Source: JAQIBY01 sp034658655 (GTDB taxonomy: Bacteria; Bacteroidota; Bacteroidia; Bacteroidales; ML635J-15). From it: 47,938 nucleotides of DNA. This document shows positions 8,978 to 17,576 of the stretch, piece by piece. Under the pieces are notes generated by a model. The model was not told the DNA's origin. It saw only the letters and a program-made list of their open reading frames with translations, and did not search any database. The translations under genes were made by a program, and so were the position numbers. Position 1 is the first letter of the stretch. Each line of letters opens with the position of its first letter. The DNA is taken from contig JAYEFQ010000061.1 in NCBI GenBank assembly GCA_034658655.1, forward strand, positions 1 through 47,938, read 5' to 3'.

Positions 8978-9652
8978 ATGTCCGATTACATTAAAAAAGA
9001 CTGGGGCTTAATCGACTACGAAACAGCTCGACGAAAACAAAGAGAACTGTTTGAACTCGGAATTCAACAGCGAAAAACAGGAAAAGATCTCGGATTCAAA
9101 AATCACTTAATTTTCTGCGAACATCCGCACGTCTTTACACTCGGCATGAATGCTGGCAGAGAAAACCTACTGGCATCCGATAAGGAACTAAAAACAAAGG
9201 ACATACAATGCATAAAAACTGAACGCGGAGGAAACATCACCTATCATGGCCAGGGACAATTGCTTTGTTATCCGATTTTAAACTTAAAAGCCCTCGATTT
9301 ATACCTAATCGACTATGTTTGGAAACTTGAAGAAGTCATTATCCGCAGTATTAAAAACTATGGCATTACCGGATTTCGCATAAAAGATGCAACAGGTGTT
9401 TGGGTAAATAATGGATTTGATAAACCAAAAAAAATTGCAGCAATTGGAGTCCGCAGCAGCCGATTTATTACCATGCATGGATTTGCGTTAAACGCCAATA
9501 CGAACTTAGATTATTTCAAAATGATAAATCCTTGTGGCTTTGATGCAGACACTGTTTGCTCAATACAATCGCTACAGAACAAACCCACCGACATGGAAAA
9601 GCTTAAAGCCATTGTTACCGAAGCGTTTGAAAACGAATTTGAAATAAAATAG
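8978..9652 (+). CDS. lipB: Octanoyl-[ACP]:protein octanoyltransferase
   Basis: Moves octanoyl from acyl carrier protein to lipoyl domains, the step before LipA. Signature RGGNITYHGQGQ (83-94), the catalytic Lys (152, in KKIAAIGVR) and Cys186 (NPCGF) are in place, with 224 residues overall. An in-frame ATG at 8957 would overlap lipA by 20 bases; the ATG at 8978, one base after the lipA stop, gives the normal N-terminus. lipA and lipB form a two-gene operon. Confidence 0.94.
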   Translation: MSDYIKKDWGLIDYETARRKQRELFELGIQQRKTGKDLGFKNHLIFCEHPHVFTLGMNAGRENLLASDKELKTKDIQCIKTERGGNITYHGQGQLLCYPILNLKALDLYLIDYVWKLEEVIIRSIKNYGITGFRIKDATGVWVNNGFDKPKKIAAIGVRSSRFITMHGFALNANTNLDYFKMINPCGFDADTVCSIQSLQNKPTDMEKLKAIVTEAFENEFEIK

Positions 9653-9666
9653 ATAAAAGAATAAAC

Positions 9667-11391
9667 CTATCCTATCCACGCCTTTACATCATCCTGGGTT
9701 GGATTTTTCAAGCCAAGTTTATGCTTTTTGTTCATCCCGCAAAGAGTTTGATGCAGTTTATTCGGATTTTCAGCTTTCAATTCATCAATTTGAGTAAAAC
9801 CTGCTTTAAAAATAAGATCGACCCATTCTTCTGAAATTCCGAGCGCTACAAAATCAGACTTTTCATCTACTTTGGGTTTTACCTCCGGTTTCATCTGTGG
9901 GAAAAACAAAACATCTTGAATAGACGGACTGTCAGTCATCAACATGGTTAAACGGTCAATTCCAATTCCCATTCCGGCAGTTGGTGGCATTCCAAATTCT
10001 AGAGCACGCAGAAAATCTTGATCGATAAACATGGCTTCGTCATCACCTTTTTGAGATAACTTCAATTGCTCTTCAAAACGTTCTCGCTGATCAATCGGAT
10101 CATTCAATTCGGTGTAAGCATTGGCAAGTTCTTTTCCGTTTACCATAAGCTCAAAACGCTCTGTTAAATCCGGGTTATCACGATGTTTTTTTGTCAAGGG
10201 TGACATTTCTTTCGGATAATCAGTGATGAAGGTTGGTTGAATATAGTTTGGTTCACATTTCTCACCAAAAATCTCATCAATTAACTTACCTTTTCCCATA
10301 CTCGAATCAATTTCAATCTCAAGGGCTTTACAAATTTCACGAAGTTCATTCTCTGATTTTCCTGCAATATCATATCCCGTATGCGTTTTAATGGCGTCTG
10401 TCATGGTAATTCTAGGGTAGGGACGTTTAAAATCAATCTCTTTATCGCCTAATTGCACACGTGTTTTTCCATGCAAAGCAATTGCAACCCGCTCAATCAT
10501 TTCTTCGGTGAAATCCATCATCCAATGATAATCTTTATAGGCAACATAAATCTCCATCACGGTAAATTCCGGATTATGTGTTCTGTCCATTCCCTCATTA
10601 CGGAAATCTTTAGAAAACTCATAAACGCCATCAAATCCCCCCACAATCAGCCGTTTCAAATACAATTCATTCGCAATACGCAAATACATTGGCATATTCA
10701 GACTGTTATGATGTGTAGCAAAAGGCCGCGCTGCTGCACCACCTGGTATTGCTTGCAAAATTGGTGTTTCTACTTCGAGATACCCATGTTCATTGAACAT
10801 GTCGCGCATGGTATTAATAAGTTTTGTCCGTTTGAAAAACACATCTTTAATTTGCGGATTCACCAATAAGTCAACATAACGCTGACGATACCGTAGGTCA
10901 GGGTCAGTAAAGGCATCATAAGTTTTTCCGTCTTTCTCTTTGACAATTGGCAAAGGACGAATTGCTTTGGACAAGACAGTAAAATCTTTAACATGCACAG
11001 AAATTTCACCCATTTTTGTTCGAAAAGCATAGCCTTTAATCCCGATAACATCACCGATATCAAGATATTTCTTAAATATTTTATTGTATTTGGCTTTATC
11101 CTCTCCAAGACAAATATCATCACGACGAAAATACAACTGAATACGTCCGGTTTTATCCTGTAATTCTGCAAATGATGCACTTCCCATAATCCGGCGAGAC
11201 ATAATGCGTCCGGCCAAACTTACAGACTTCATTTCATCTGGTTTTTCATCATCAAAACGCGCTAAGATCTCACTACTTGTGATATTAATTTCGTATCCTG
11301 CTTCAGGATAAGGATTCACTCCTAACTCACGCAACGCTTGCAAACTCTTCCGTCGAACAATTTCTTGTTCACTTAAATGCATATTTTCCAT
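9667..11391 (-). CDS. lysS: Lysyl-tRNA synthetase, class II
   Basis: Charges tRNA-Lys. The 574-residue protein has the N-terminal OB-fold anticodon-binding domain (about 55-145) and the class II catalytic core. Motif 2 is FRNEGMDRTHNPEFT (about 263-277) and motif 3 is GMGIGIDRL (473-481). About 70 residues beyond the usual core form a C-terminal helical extension, a length common in Bacteroidota LysS. It is transcribed away from recJ and meets lipB tail to tail 14 bases apart. Confidence 0.97.
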   Translation of the reverse strand: MENMHLSEQEIVRRKSLQALRELGVNPYPEAGYEINITSSEILARFDDEKPDEMKSVSLAGRIMSRRIMGSASFAELQDKTGRIQLYFRRDDICLGEDKAKYNKIFKKYLDIGDVIGIKGYAFRTKMGEISVHVKDFTVLSKAIRPLPIVKEKDGKTYDAFTDPDLRYRQRYVDLLVNPQIKDVFFKRTKLINTMRDMFNEHGYLEVETPILQAIPGGAAARPFATHHNSLNMPMYLRIANELYLKRLIVGGFDGVYEFSKDFRNEGMDRTHNPEFTVMEIYVAYKDYHWMMDFTEEMIERVAIALHGKTRVQLGDKEIDFKRPYPRITMTDAIKTHTGYDIAGKSENELREICKALEIEIDSSMGKGKLIDEIFGEKCEPNYIQPTFITDYPKEMSPLTKKHRDNPDLTERFELMVNGKELANAYTELNDPIDQRERFEEQLKLSQKGDDEAMFIDQDFLRALEFGMPPTAGMGIGIDRLTMLMTDSPSIQDVLFFPQMKPEVKPKVDEKSDFVALGISEEWVDLIFKAGFTQIDELKAENPNKLHQTLCGMNKKHKLGLKNPTQDDVKAWIG

Positions 11392-11410
11392 AGACTACGT
11401 AAAATTTATG

Positions 11411-11418
11411 CAAAGATA
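11411..11418 (-). promoter_or_regulatory. -7 promoter element of lysS
   Basis: On the minus strand this reads TATCTTTG, a perfect and common Bacteroidota -7 element, ending 19 bases upstream of the lysS ATG. The expected -33 TTG is not obvious. Confidence 0.65.
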
Positions 11419-11588
11419 ACAGCTTTATAATGTGTTCATAAAAAAAATCCATGCCAAATTCATAATAAAAAATTAAAACGATTTTTTTTTCAATGCACAC
11501 AGCTATGAATCGAAAGAACAAGCTTTATTTTTGGAAATTCAAGGAAATAAATATGATGTTTTTAGCAGTATCATTTCATAAAAATAAA

Positions 11589-11596
11589 TATTTTTG
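11589..11596 (+). promoter_or_regulatory. Possible -7 element of recJ
   Basis: TATTTTTG fits TAnnTTTG and lies 48 bases before the recJ ATG. The surrounding 253-base divergent gap between lysS and recJ is very A/T-rich, so a chance match is possible. Confidence 0.35.
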
Positions 11597-11644
11597 GTAA
11601 TATTGTATAATCTTTCTAAATAATAATAATTGACAAAGTGATAA

Positions 11645-13378
11645 ATGGATCGGAAGTGGATTTTGCAAGCGAGTGGAGACCCTGATACAGTCAAAAAAAT
11701 GGCTGAGTCACTCAATATTAATCATTTCCTTGCTGAAATTCTCGTTCAGCGTGGCATTACTAATTTTGATACTGCAAAGTCATATTTCAGACCCAGCTTA
11801 GACGATCTACATGATCCGTTTTTGATGAAGGATATGGACAAGGCGGTAAAACGCTTAAATCAAGCCATTGAAAAAAATGAAAAAATCTTGATTTATGGTG
11901 ATTATGATGTGGATGGGACAACTTCGGTTTCCCTAATATACAATTACTTAATTAATTACCATAAGGACTTGGAATGTTATATTCCGGATAGAAAACGTGA
12001 AGGATATGGGATTTCATATGCTGGATTGGATTATGCTGCGAAAAACGGATACCATTTAATTATTGCCTTAGATTGCGGTATTAAAGCAGTTGATAAAGTA
12101 AAATATGCCACGGAGCAAAATCTAGATATAATCATTTGTGACCATCATACACCCGGCGAAACAATACCTGAAGCAATTGCAGTTTTAGACCCAAAACGAG
12201 CGGATTGTAACTATCCGTATAAGCATTTATCAGGTTGTGGTGTTGGTTTTAAATTATTGCAAGGATTTGCCAAATACAATAATTACGACGAGAAAACACT
12301 GCTCAATTATTTAGATCTCGTAGTGGTAAGCATTGGCTCAGACATTGTTCCGATTACAGGAGAAAACCGAGTGTTGGCACATTATGGTTTAAAAGTATTG
12401 AATCATTCGCCACAAGTCGGATTAAAAACAATTATTGACCTTAGCAATCTTACAAATAAAGAAATTGTCATTTCTGATATTGTGTTTAAAATTGGTCCGC
12501 GAATAAATGCTGCTGGACGCATGGAATCAGGATCAAAAGCCGTTGATTTATTGATTGCTCAAGATAAAAATATTTCCTTTGACATGGGGAATCAAATCAA
12601 TTTGATTAATGACGAGCGAAAAACACTTGATCATAGCATTACAGATGAAGCAATTAAACAAGCTGAGGATGAAATAGACGGAAAAAACAAAAAAGCGACC
12701 GTTGTATGTTCTGAAGATTGGCATAAAGGGGTAATTGGCATTGTCGCAAGCAGGCTAATTGAGGTGTTTTTTCGTCCAACAATTGTATTGACAGAATCAA
12801 ATGGGATGTATAGTGGATCGGCTCGTTCTGTGCCAGGGTTTAATCTTTATAATGCCGTTGAACAATGCAGCGATTTATTAGAAAATTTTGGCGGACATAT
12901 GTATGCTGCAGGTCTCACTTTAAAACCCGAAAACTACGACAAATTTAAAGCGCGTTTTGAAAAATATGTTGCTGAAAATATTACCGAAGAACAACTCACA
13001 CCAAGTATAAATGCCGACTTACTAATTGAGGTAAAACATATCAACACTAAATTCTACAAAGTCCTAAAACAATTTGCACCTTACGGACCCAATAATATGA
13101 AACCGGTATTTATATCGCGTCATGTATTTGACAATGGGCAAGGAAAAATTGTTGGGAAAAATGACGAGCATCTGAAACTAAAAATCATACAGCATGTTGG
13201 AGATAATCTCACAATAGATGCAATTGGATTTGGCTTTGGCCAGTTTTACGAAAAAACGAAAAATTATCAACCATTTGATATCTGTTATACCATTGAGGAA
13301 AATGTGTTCATGGGGAGAAAAAACCTACAAATGCTTATTCGTGACATAAAACTTTCAGAAAATCCTGAGCGGTTTTAA
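11645..13378 (+). CDS. recJ: Single-stranded-DNA-specific exonuclease RecJ
   Basis: A 5'-3' single-strand exonuclease for recombination and repair. The DHH-family motifs are clear: GDYDVDGTTS (85-94), ALDCG (141-145) and DHH (166-168). The DHHA1 domain contains the GGHMYAAG motif, and an OB-fold C-terminal part follows. The 577-residue length is normal. It faces away from lysS. Confidence 0.95.
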   Translation: MDRKWILQASGDPDTVKKMAESLNINHFLAEILVQRGITNFDTAKSYFRPSLDDLHDPFLMKDMDKAVKRLNQAIEKNEKILIYGDYDVDGTTSVSLIYNYLINYHKDLECYIPDRKREGYGISYAGLDYAAKNGYHLIIALDCGIKAVDKVKYATEQNLDIIICDHHTPGETIPEAIAVLDPKRADCNYPYKHLSGCGVGFKLLQGFAKYNNYDEKTLLNYLDLVVVSIGSDIVPITGENRVLAHYGLKVLNHSPQVGLKTIIDLSNLTNKEIVISDIVFKIGPRINAAGRMESGSKAVDLLIAQDKNISFDMGNQINLINDERKTLDHSITDEAIKQAEDEIDGKNKKATVVCSEDWHKGVIGIVASRLIEVFFRPTIVLTESNGMYSGSARSVPGFNLYNAVEQCSDLLENFGGHMYAAGLTLKPENYDKFKARFEKYVAENITEEQLTPSINADLLIEVKHINTKFYKVLKQFAPYGPNNMKPVFISRHVFDNGQGKIVGKNDEHLKLKIIQHVGDNLTIDAIGFGFGQFYEKTKNYQPFDICYTIEENVFMGRKNLQMLIRDIKLSENPERF

Positions 13379-13570
13379 TCATAAACTTTCTTGTTTAAAT
13401 TAAAAAAAAGTACACATTTAAGCAACCTTTTCACGTTAAAACTCGTTTATTATTATAATGTGCATTATGACAAAGTATGACCCAAATGCTTTTTGTGATG
13501 TTTTATTTAAGAATATTCACAAAAAATAGCGTTCTGAACTTTTCAATATTAACCTAAAATGGATTAACAT

Positions 13571-14371
13571 ATGAAAAACAGTATCATTGTCCCAATTGAC
13601 TTTACCGATGTTTCACATTTTGCAATGGAACACGCTTACTTGATTGCAAAAAAAATCAAAACGCCAATTACACTTGTCCATATTGTAAACAAATCAAATC
13701 TTATTGATGAAAAGGAAAAGGAACTTAAGCAATTGGCAGAAAAATTTAAAAAATCCCATACTGACATTGAGATTTCAACCATTGTACGTAAAGGCAATAT
13801 ATTTAAAACAATTTATGAAGTGGCACAAGAATTAGATGCCTACTTAGCCATTATGGGTACCCACGGGCAAAAAACCCTTAAAAAAGCAATGAAAGTGGTG
13901 AAAAAATTCGTAAAAATTGCTTTTGTTTTGGTGCAAGCATCTCCAGAGGGAAAAGAATTGAAGAAAATTTTAATTCCACTTGATAATAACCCTAAAACAA
14001 GGGCAAATCTAAACTGGATACGAATTTTCGGAAGATATTTTAATTTGAATGTGTATTTACTTTACCCATTGTTTAAAAGTGACGAAAAAAACAGACTTAC
14101 AACCCGTAACTTGCGATTTGCCGAAAAAATACTCGACAATGAACTAATTGACTATCAAGTTGTCAGAGCAAATCAAACAGACAATTATCCTTCGGAAATT
14201 TTTGTTCAGATAAAAGAGTTAGATGCTGATATGCTAACTATAATGTTAAGTAATTATAAAAACATTATTCCAAAATTAAAAACAGACGAGGAGCTTGAAA
14301 CATACAAAAACACTCCAATACTGTGTGTTAATCCGAGAATTGATTTAAAAAAGGCTGGTGGTCTAACTTAG
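13571..14371 (+). CDS. Universal stress protein, two tandem Usp domains
   Basis: A 266-residue cytoplasmic protein of two UspA-like domains, at about 1-125 and 135-255. Domain 1 starts with the typical IIVPIDFTD strand and has MGTHG, the first half of the ATP-binding G-x2-G-x9-G-S/T motif. The distal glycine-serine part is missing, replaced by a lysine-rich helix. Domain 2 keeps only the fold pattern (ILIPLDNN) and no nucleotide motif. ATP binding is therefore doubtful. It is a stand-alone gene ended by the terminator at 14416. Confidence 0.85.
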   Translation: MKNSIIVPIDFTDVSHFAMEHAYLIAKKIKTPITLVHIVNKSNLIDEKEKELKQLAEKFKKSHTDIEISTIVRKGNIFKTIYEVAQELDAYLAIMGTHGQKTLKKAMKVVKKFVKIAFVLVQASPEGKELKKILIPLDNNPKTRANLNWIRIFGRYFNLNVYLLYPLFKSDEKNRLTTRNLRFAEKILDNELIDYQVVRANQTDNYPSEIFVQIKELDADMLTIMLSNYKNIIPKLKTDEELETYKNTPILCVNPRIDLKKAGGLT

Positions 14372-14415
14372 TTTGTGTTAATCCGTAAAAAATCCACTTA
14401 AAAACCAATTCTCTG

Positions 14416-14448
14416 ACGCCTGATGCTTGCAAAACATCAGGCGTTTTT
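14416..14448 (+). terminator. Rho-independent terminator of the universal stress gene
   Basis: Arms ACGCCTGATG and CATCAGGCGT form a 10-bp perfect stem with a 9-base loop, then five T. It overlaps the stop codon of the minus-strand gene ending at 14437. Confidence 0.88.
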
Positions 14449-14904
14449 CATATCTGTATCAATAAAGGGTAAACGCTTAGGTTTTATTTCCCCACGCTCC
14501 AGTTTTTGAATTAATTTCTCTCCTGCTGCTGCAATATCATCAGCCATCTGTTGTGCATTCAAAACCAACTTATCATCTTCCATCTCCAAATGCTTTGTTC
14601 CGCTTACTTGCAATTTTAAATGCGCAGACGGAATAAACATATGTGTCATCTGAGAACGAAACTGCTCATACAACTTATCGCCACGATTTTTTGCAGAATA
14701 AAGTCCAGGAAATAAAAAATATAACGCATTTCGAAAACGGATTTTCGATTGTGATCGCGCACGAAACGGCTTCGTATCCAAGAAACTGCCCAAAACCTCA
14801 ATACTCTGCGCCATTAAAATAAATGCCGCCCGATGATGTCCGTCTTCCAACAAAGCACGAATGGGTTTTATCACTTCATTTCGAATAAAATCTGCTTCAG
14901 TCAT
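14437..14904 (-). CDS. Uncharacterised 155-residue protein
   Basis: I do not recognise the family. The protein is mostly helical and soluble, with no signal peptide or membrane segment. The N-terminal half resembles a helical-bundle nucleotide-binding or HEPN-like fold only loosely (a LLEDGHHRAAFILMAQSIE helix), which is not enough to assign it. Its ATG overlaps the stop of the upstream PLD/helicase remnant by four bases (ATGA), so the two are read as one transcript. It may belong to the same defence- or mobile-type cassette. The stop lies inside the terminator stem of the neighbouring universal stress gene. Confidence 0.6.
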   Translation of the reverse strand: MTEADFIRNEVIKPIRALLEDGHHRAAFILMAQSIEVLGSFLDTKPFRARSQSKIRFRNALYFLFPGLYSAKNRGDKLYEQFRSQMTHMFIPSAHLKLQVSGTKHLEMEDDKLVLNAQQMADDIAAAGEKLIQKLERGEIKPKRLPFIDTDMKNA

Positions 14905-15236
14905 AATGTCCTTAATTCATAATTTCTCAAAGATGGGACATTTTTTTGTTTCAGAAACTCTACGGCTTCTTTTGCTAGTTGACTTAATTTTAGCGCTGCT
15001 TCAACTGATATATTTTCATTCATCAAGTCGAGTGCTCTGTCTTTTACTTCATCAGCATTCACGATGTCTCCAAGTACAAATCTAAAATGCTCAATTTTTT
15101 TATTAGTTGTTTTTGATAAATAAGCAAGAGCTCCAACAGTGAAATATCCTGTAACAATATCAAATTTACCAGTTTCCGTGTATTTTGCAATCCACTCGTG
15201 GACTTTATAGTTTTTATTTTCGTTGTCAATTAGCAT
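14901..15236 (-). pseudogene. Truncated N-terminus of a PLD-like helicase
   Basis: The 111 residues match, from memory of the family, the start of long (about 1,000-residue) Bacteroidota SNF2-type helicases with an N-terminal phospholipase D-like domain. Recognisable phrases are VHEWIAKYTETGKFDIVTGY, GALAYLSKTT and ALKLSQLAKEAVEFL. The normal protein continues into a PLD HxK motif and a helicase core, and here it stops after a short unrelated tail (SLRNYELRTL). The reading frame and a minus-strand -7 element (TAAATTTG at 15268-15275) are intact. It is most likely a deletion remnant, though a small stand-alone product cannot be excluded. Confidence 0.6.
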
Positions 15237-15267
15237 TCAAATCAATTTTTAAAATTCCTTAAATGTA

Positions 15268-15275
15268 CAAATTTA
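15268..15275 (-). promoter_or_regulatory. Possible -7 element for the helicase remnant and 155-residue gene
   Basis: TAAATTTG on the minus strand fits TAnnTTTG, ending 31 bases upstream of the ATG at 15236. It suggests the truncated gene and its partner may still be transcribed. Confidence 0.4.
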
Positions 15276-15293
15276 ACACCGAACGTCATTAAT

Positions 15294-15357
15294 AAAACAG
15301 CTTTTTTGCAAGCTGAAGCATCGACTCGTGTATCGGAGCTTGCAAATATGCTGTTTT
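15294..15357. repeat. Fold-back inverted repeat between Fic gene and helicase remnant
   Basis: Left arm AAAACAGC (15294-15301) plus TTGCAAGCT (15306-15314). Right arm AGCTTGCAA (15337-15345) plus GCTGTTTT (15350-15357). The two 4-base inner segments are mostly unpaired and the loop is 22 bases. There is no T-run, so it is not a simple terminator. It dominates the 308-base gap 15237-15544. The rest of that gap shows no gene. Confidence 0.8.
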
Positions 15358-15544
15358 GTGCGTGGGCTGTTCATTATTTTGTTTTTCTTTTAATAGCAAA
15401 TTGTCTGTTCATTTCGGTCTTTTACACTTGGCGGTAAGGGTGGCAATAAGAAACGTAGGGCACTTTTAAAAACTTACCTATCAATTTACCAAGCCGTTTA
15501 TTAAATGTTATGTTGTTCAAATTTAGCACTCCGCCCTATGTTTT

Positions 15545-16666
15545 TTATTGCGTATTACCAGCTGGCATTTCTATCAGTTCGTAATTTGTACTTCTTCCAC
15601 CTGCTGGTTCTTTTTGCAATACTCCTTTCTCAATCAAGTCGTTAATATCCCTAACCGCCGTATCTTTAGAGCATTTTGCAATTTTCGCCCATTTAGAAGA
15701 TGTTAATTTTCCGTCAAAACCATCCAGTAATTTATTCAACAATTTTCTTTGACGGTCATTTATTGTGGAATCTATGTGTTTTTGCCAAAAGTCAGCTTTA
15801 AATAATACTCTTATTAGTATTGAATCAGTCGATTTCAAAGCATTAATTAAGCAGTTTAAAAACCAAACAATCCATTCTGTTATGTCTAAATTCCCTTTCT
15901 GTTTTTTTTCCAATATCTCATAATATTGTTTTCGTTCTAACCTAATTTGGGCAGACATGCTGTAAAAACGTTGGTTACTTTTGTCGGACTGAGCAAGAAG
16001 CATATCTGTCAACGCTCTTGTTATCCTACCGTTTCCATCTTCAAAGGGGTGTATAGTCACAAACCATAAATGTGCAATTGCAGCTTTAATTACAAACTCA
16101 ATTTTACTGTTCTTGAACCAATCAATAAATCGGGTCATTTCTTTTTCCACCACATCAGAATTTGGCGCATGGAAATGTACTTTTTCTTTTCCCATTGCTC
16201 CAGATACAACCTGCATAGGTCCCGTAGTATCTTTTCTCCAGTCTGCAACAGTTATCTTATACATTCCACTTCTACCTGTTGGAAATAACGCAGCATGCCA
16301 ATCAAAAAGTCTGTCAACTGTTAATGGGACAAAGCATTTTTGAGTTGCATCAAGCATCATTTCAACTACTCCTTCTACACTTCTGTCGGATTCAACTGCT
16401 CCTGCTATTTCCATTCCTAATCTACGTGCAATTGATGAACGTACTTGGTCGTGATTAAGAAATTCTCCTTCAATCTCTGATGATTTTAATACATCAAGAG
16501 TCAAAATATCAAGTAAAGCCTCACTTCTTAAATCGAAACCTAATGTTTCCATTTTTCCGATAAGTCTGCCCTGTAAATTTCTTACCTCGCTTAACAAGTC
16601 CAAGAAAATATTACTATCCCAAGTAAATTTAGGCCAATTGTCTTTTTGATGTATAAAAGTTTTCAT
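15545..16666 (-). CDS. Fic family protein (class II, DUF4172 N-terminus, winged-helix C-terminus)
   Basis: A 373-residue cytoplasmic Fic enzyme that would attach AMP (or another nucleotide moiety) to target proteins. The catalytic loop HPFEDGNGR is complete (206-214, followed by ITR). An N-terminal inhibitory helix motif SSEIEG (62-67) fits [S/T]xxxE[G/N], which marks the self-inhibited class II form. The first ~80 residues look like DUF4172, and the last ~65 resemble a winged helix that may bind DNA. Such three-part Fic proteins are common, scattered accessory genes in Bacteroidota. No antitoxin gene is adjacent, which fits internal inhibition. Confidence 0.9.
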   Translation of the reverse strand: MKTFIHQKDNWPKFTWDSNIFLDLLSEVRNLQGRLIGKMETLGFDLRSEALLDILTLDVLKSSEIEGEFLNHDQVRSSIARRLGMEIAGAVESDRSVEGVVEMMLDATQKCFVPLTVDRLFDWHAALFPTGRSGMYKITVADWRKDTTGPMQVVSGAMGKEKVHFHAPNSDVVEKEMTRFIDWFKNSKIEFVIKAAIAHLWFVTIHPFEDGNGRITRALTDMLLAQSDKSNQRFYSMSAQIRLERKQYYEILEKKQKGNLDITEWIVWFLNCLINALKSTDSILIRVLFKADFWQKHIDSTINDRQRKLLNKLLDGFDGKLTSSKWAKIAKCSKDTAVRDINDLIEKGVLQKEPAGGRSTNYELIEMPAGNTQ

Positions 16667-16711
16667 TCAATGCATTTCTTGCAACGAAAACAAGCCTTAT
16701 TCGTCGCAAAT

Positions 16712-16719
16712 CAAAATTA
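16712..16719 (-). promoter_or_regulatory. Possible -7 element of the Fic gene
   Basis: TAATTTTG on the minus strand, 45 bases upstream of the Fic ATG. It fits TAnnTTTG. The gap 16667-17576 holds this element, repeats A and B, a gene fragment and repeat E; no intact gene is seen. Confidence 0.4.
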
Positions 16720-16889
16720 ATCGTTGCTTATTTTGAGTCAAATCTACTTGTTAATCGTTGCACTTTCGTTTTGTTTGCTTGTTGCTAACTCGTATATAAC
16801 CACACCTCCACCCACAAGCGCTTGAAATTCAAGTTGATATATCCGTATGATAGGCATTTGTAATTGAGTACAAGCATTTATCAACGAGT

Positions 16890-16998
16890 TTATACCGATT
16901 GTGATTCAAAAATACCGATATGCTACGCTTTGCTTCGCCTATCAGTGCTGAATCTACATCGGTATTATACTTGCACTTTTGATTAATAAATGGTATAA
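16890..16998 (+). repeat. Repeat A, copy 1 (109-bp imperfect palindrome)
   Basis: Ends are TTATACC and GGTATAA. Inside are the paired blocks TCAAAA/TTTTGA and ATACCGAT/ATCGGTAT, so the whole unit can fold on itself. A second copy is at 30379-30487 with about 85% identity by eye. It has no coding capacity, and size and inverted ends are like a small non-autonomous mobile element. Confidence 0.8.
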
Positions 16999-17169
16999 CT
17001 ATTCAGACGCATTTGAAACGATAACACGATAATACGCCACATGGCGGATGCAAATAAAAAAAATATGGAACCCCGGATATCAAACAAGAGGTTGCAACCT
17101 CTTGTTGATTCCAATGTTCTTTCTCAAATTTACGGTAACGAGCTACTTTTGCTAATACTGATTAGTTAC
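16997..17169 (+). repeat. Repeat B, copy 1 (~173 bp, with 24-bp perfect palindrome)
   Basis: Begins AACTATTCAGACGC directly at the end of repeat A and ends GATTAGTTAC. The core palindrome at 17083-17106 is perfect (12-base half AACAAGAGGTTG). Copy 2 is 36832-37000. A shorter inverted copy is at 34790-34847. The small open frame across it is not gene-like. Confidence 0.85.
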
Positions 17170-17174
17170 AATAT

Positions 17175-17453
17175 TTATAATGAATTAGTATTTGTATTAC
17201 CTCCATTAACACTATGCCAGTCCTGAGAACTTGGCATTATAAATTCTGTATCTAAACAAAAGATTTTATTTTGATATCCCATTATTATTAATGAACCTTC
17301 GGAATTTATTTTTGCATCATAATAATGGATTGTATTTCCAAGATAATCGAGTGCATCACTTAAATTTAATAAGGACCCTGATAAACTATATTCATATAAT
17401 TTAGGTAAACTTTCGGATGTTTGGTAAAAAACGTCAAATGAATTAATTACCAA
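17175..17453 (-). pseudogene. Unrecognised gene fragment
   Basis: A 92-residue frame with only a TTG near its beginning and an in-frame stop just before it. The translation is protein-like (regular aromatic residues, a YYDAKINSEGSLIIMGYQNK stretch and an Asn/Thr-rich end), which suggests the end of a larger exported or beta-propeller-type protein. It is flanked on both sides by dispersed repeats (B and E). I regard it as a broken remnant; it may also be chance. Confidence 0.25.
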
Positions 17454-17507
17454 ACTTGTGAACTAAGTGATTTTCCTTGTCAAAGTATCTATTTTCTTTG
17501 TAAAGCA
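17450..17507 (+). repeat. Repeat E, copy 1
   Basis: A 58-bp unit starting CCAAACTTGTGAACTAAGT and containing tandem TTTTCYTTGTMAAGYATCTA modules. Copy 2 is at 30297-30354, nearly identical, with one extra module behind it. Each copy lies within 75 bases of the start of a T9SS-secreted protein gene. Confidence 0.8.
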
Positions 17508-17576
17508 AAATTATGATAATGGAGTATAAGACAAAAAACGGTGTGATTTTTGCTCAAATTCATGTAAACTAAGCCT

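Noticed and set aside
10453..10869. 138-residue frame antisense to lysS
   Set aside because: Shadow of a strongly conserved gene; composition (Cys/His/Ile-rich) is not protein-like.
15294..15357. Inverted repeat as a terminator of the Fic gene
   Set aside because: No T-run on either strand, and the stem is interrupted; kept as a fold-back repeat instead.
17041..17226. 61-residue frame across repeat B
   Set aside because: It covers the palindrome and is broken by sequence differences in the other copy.
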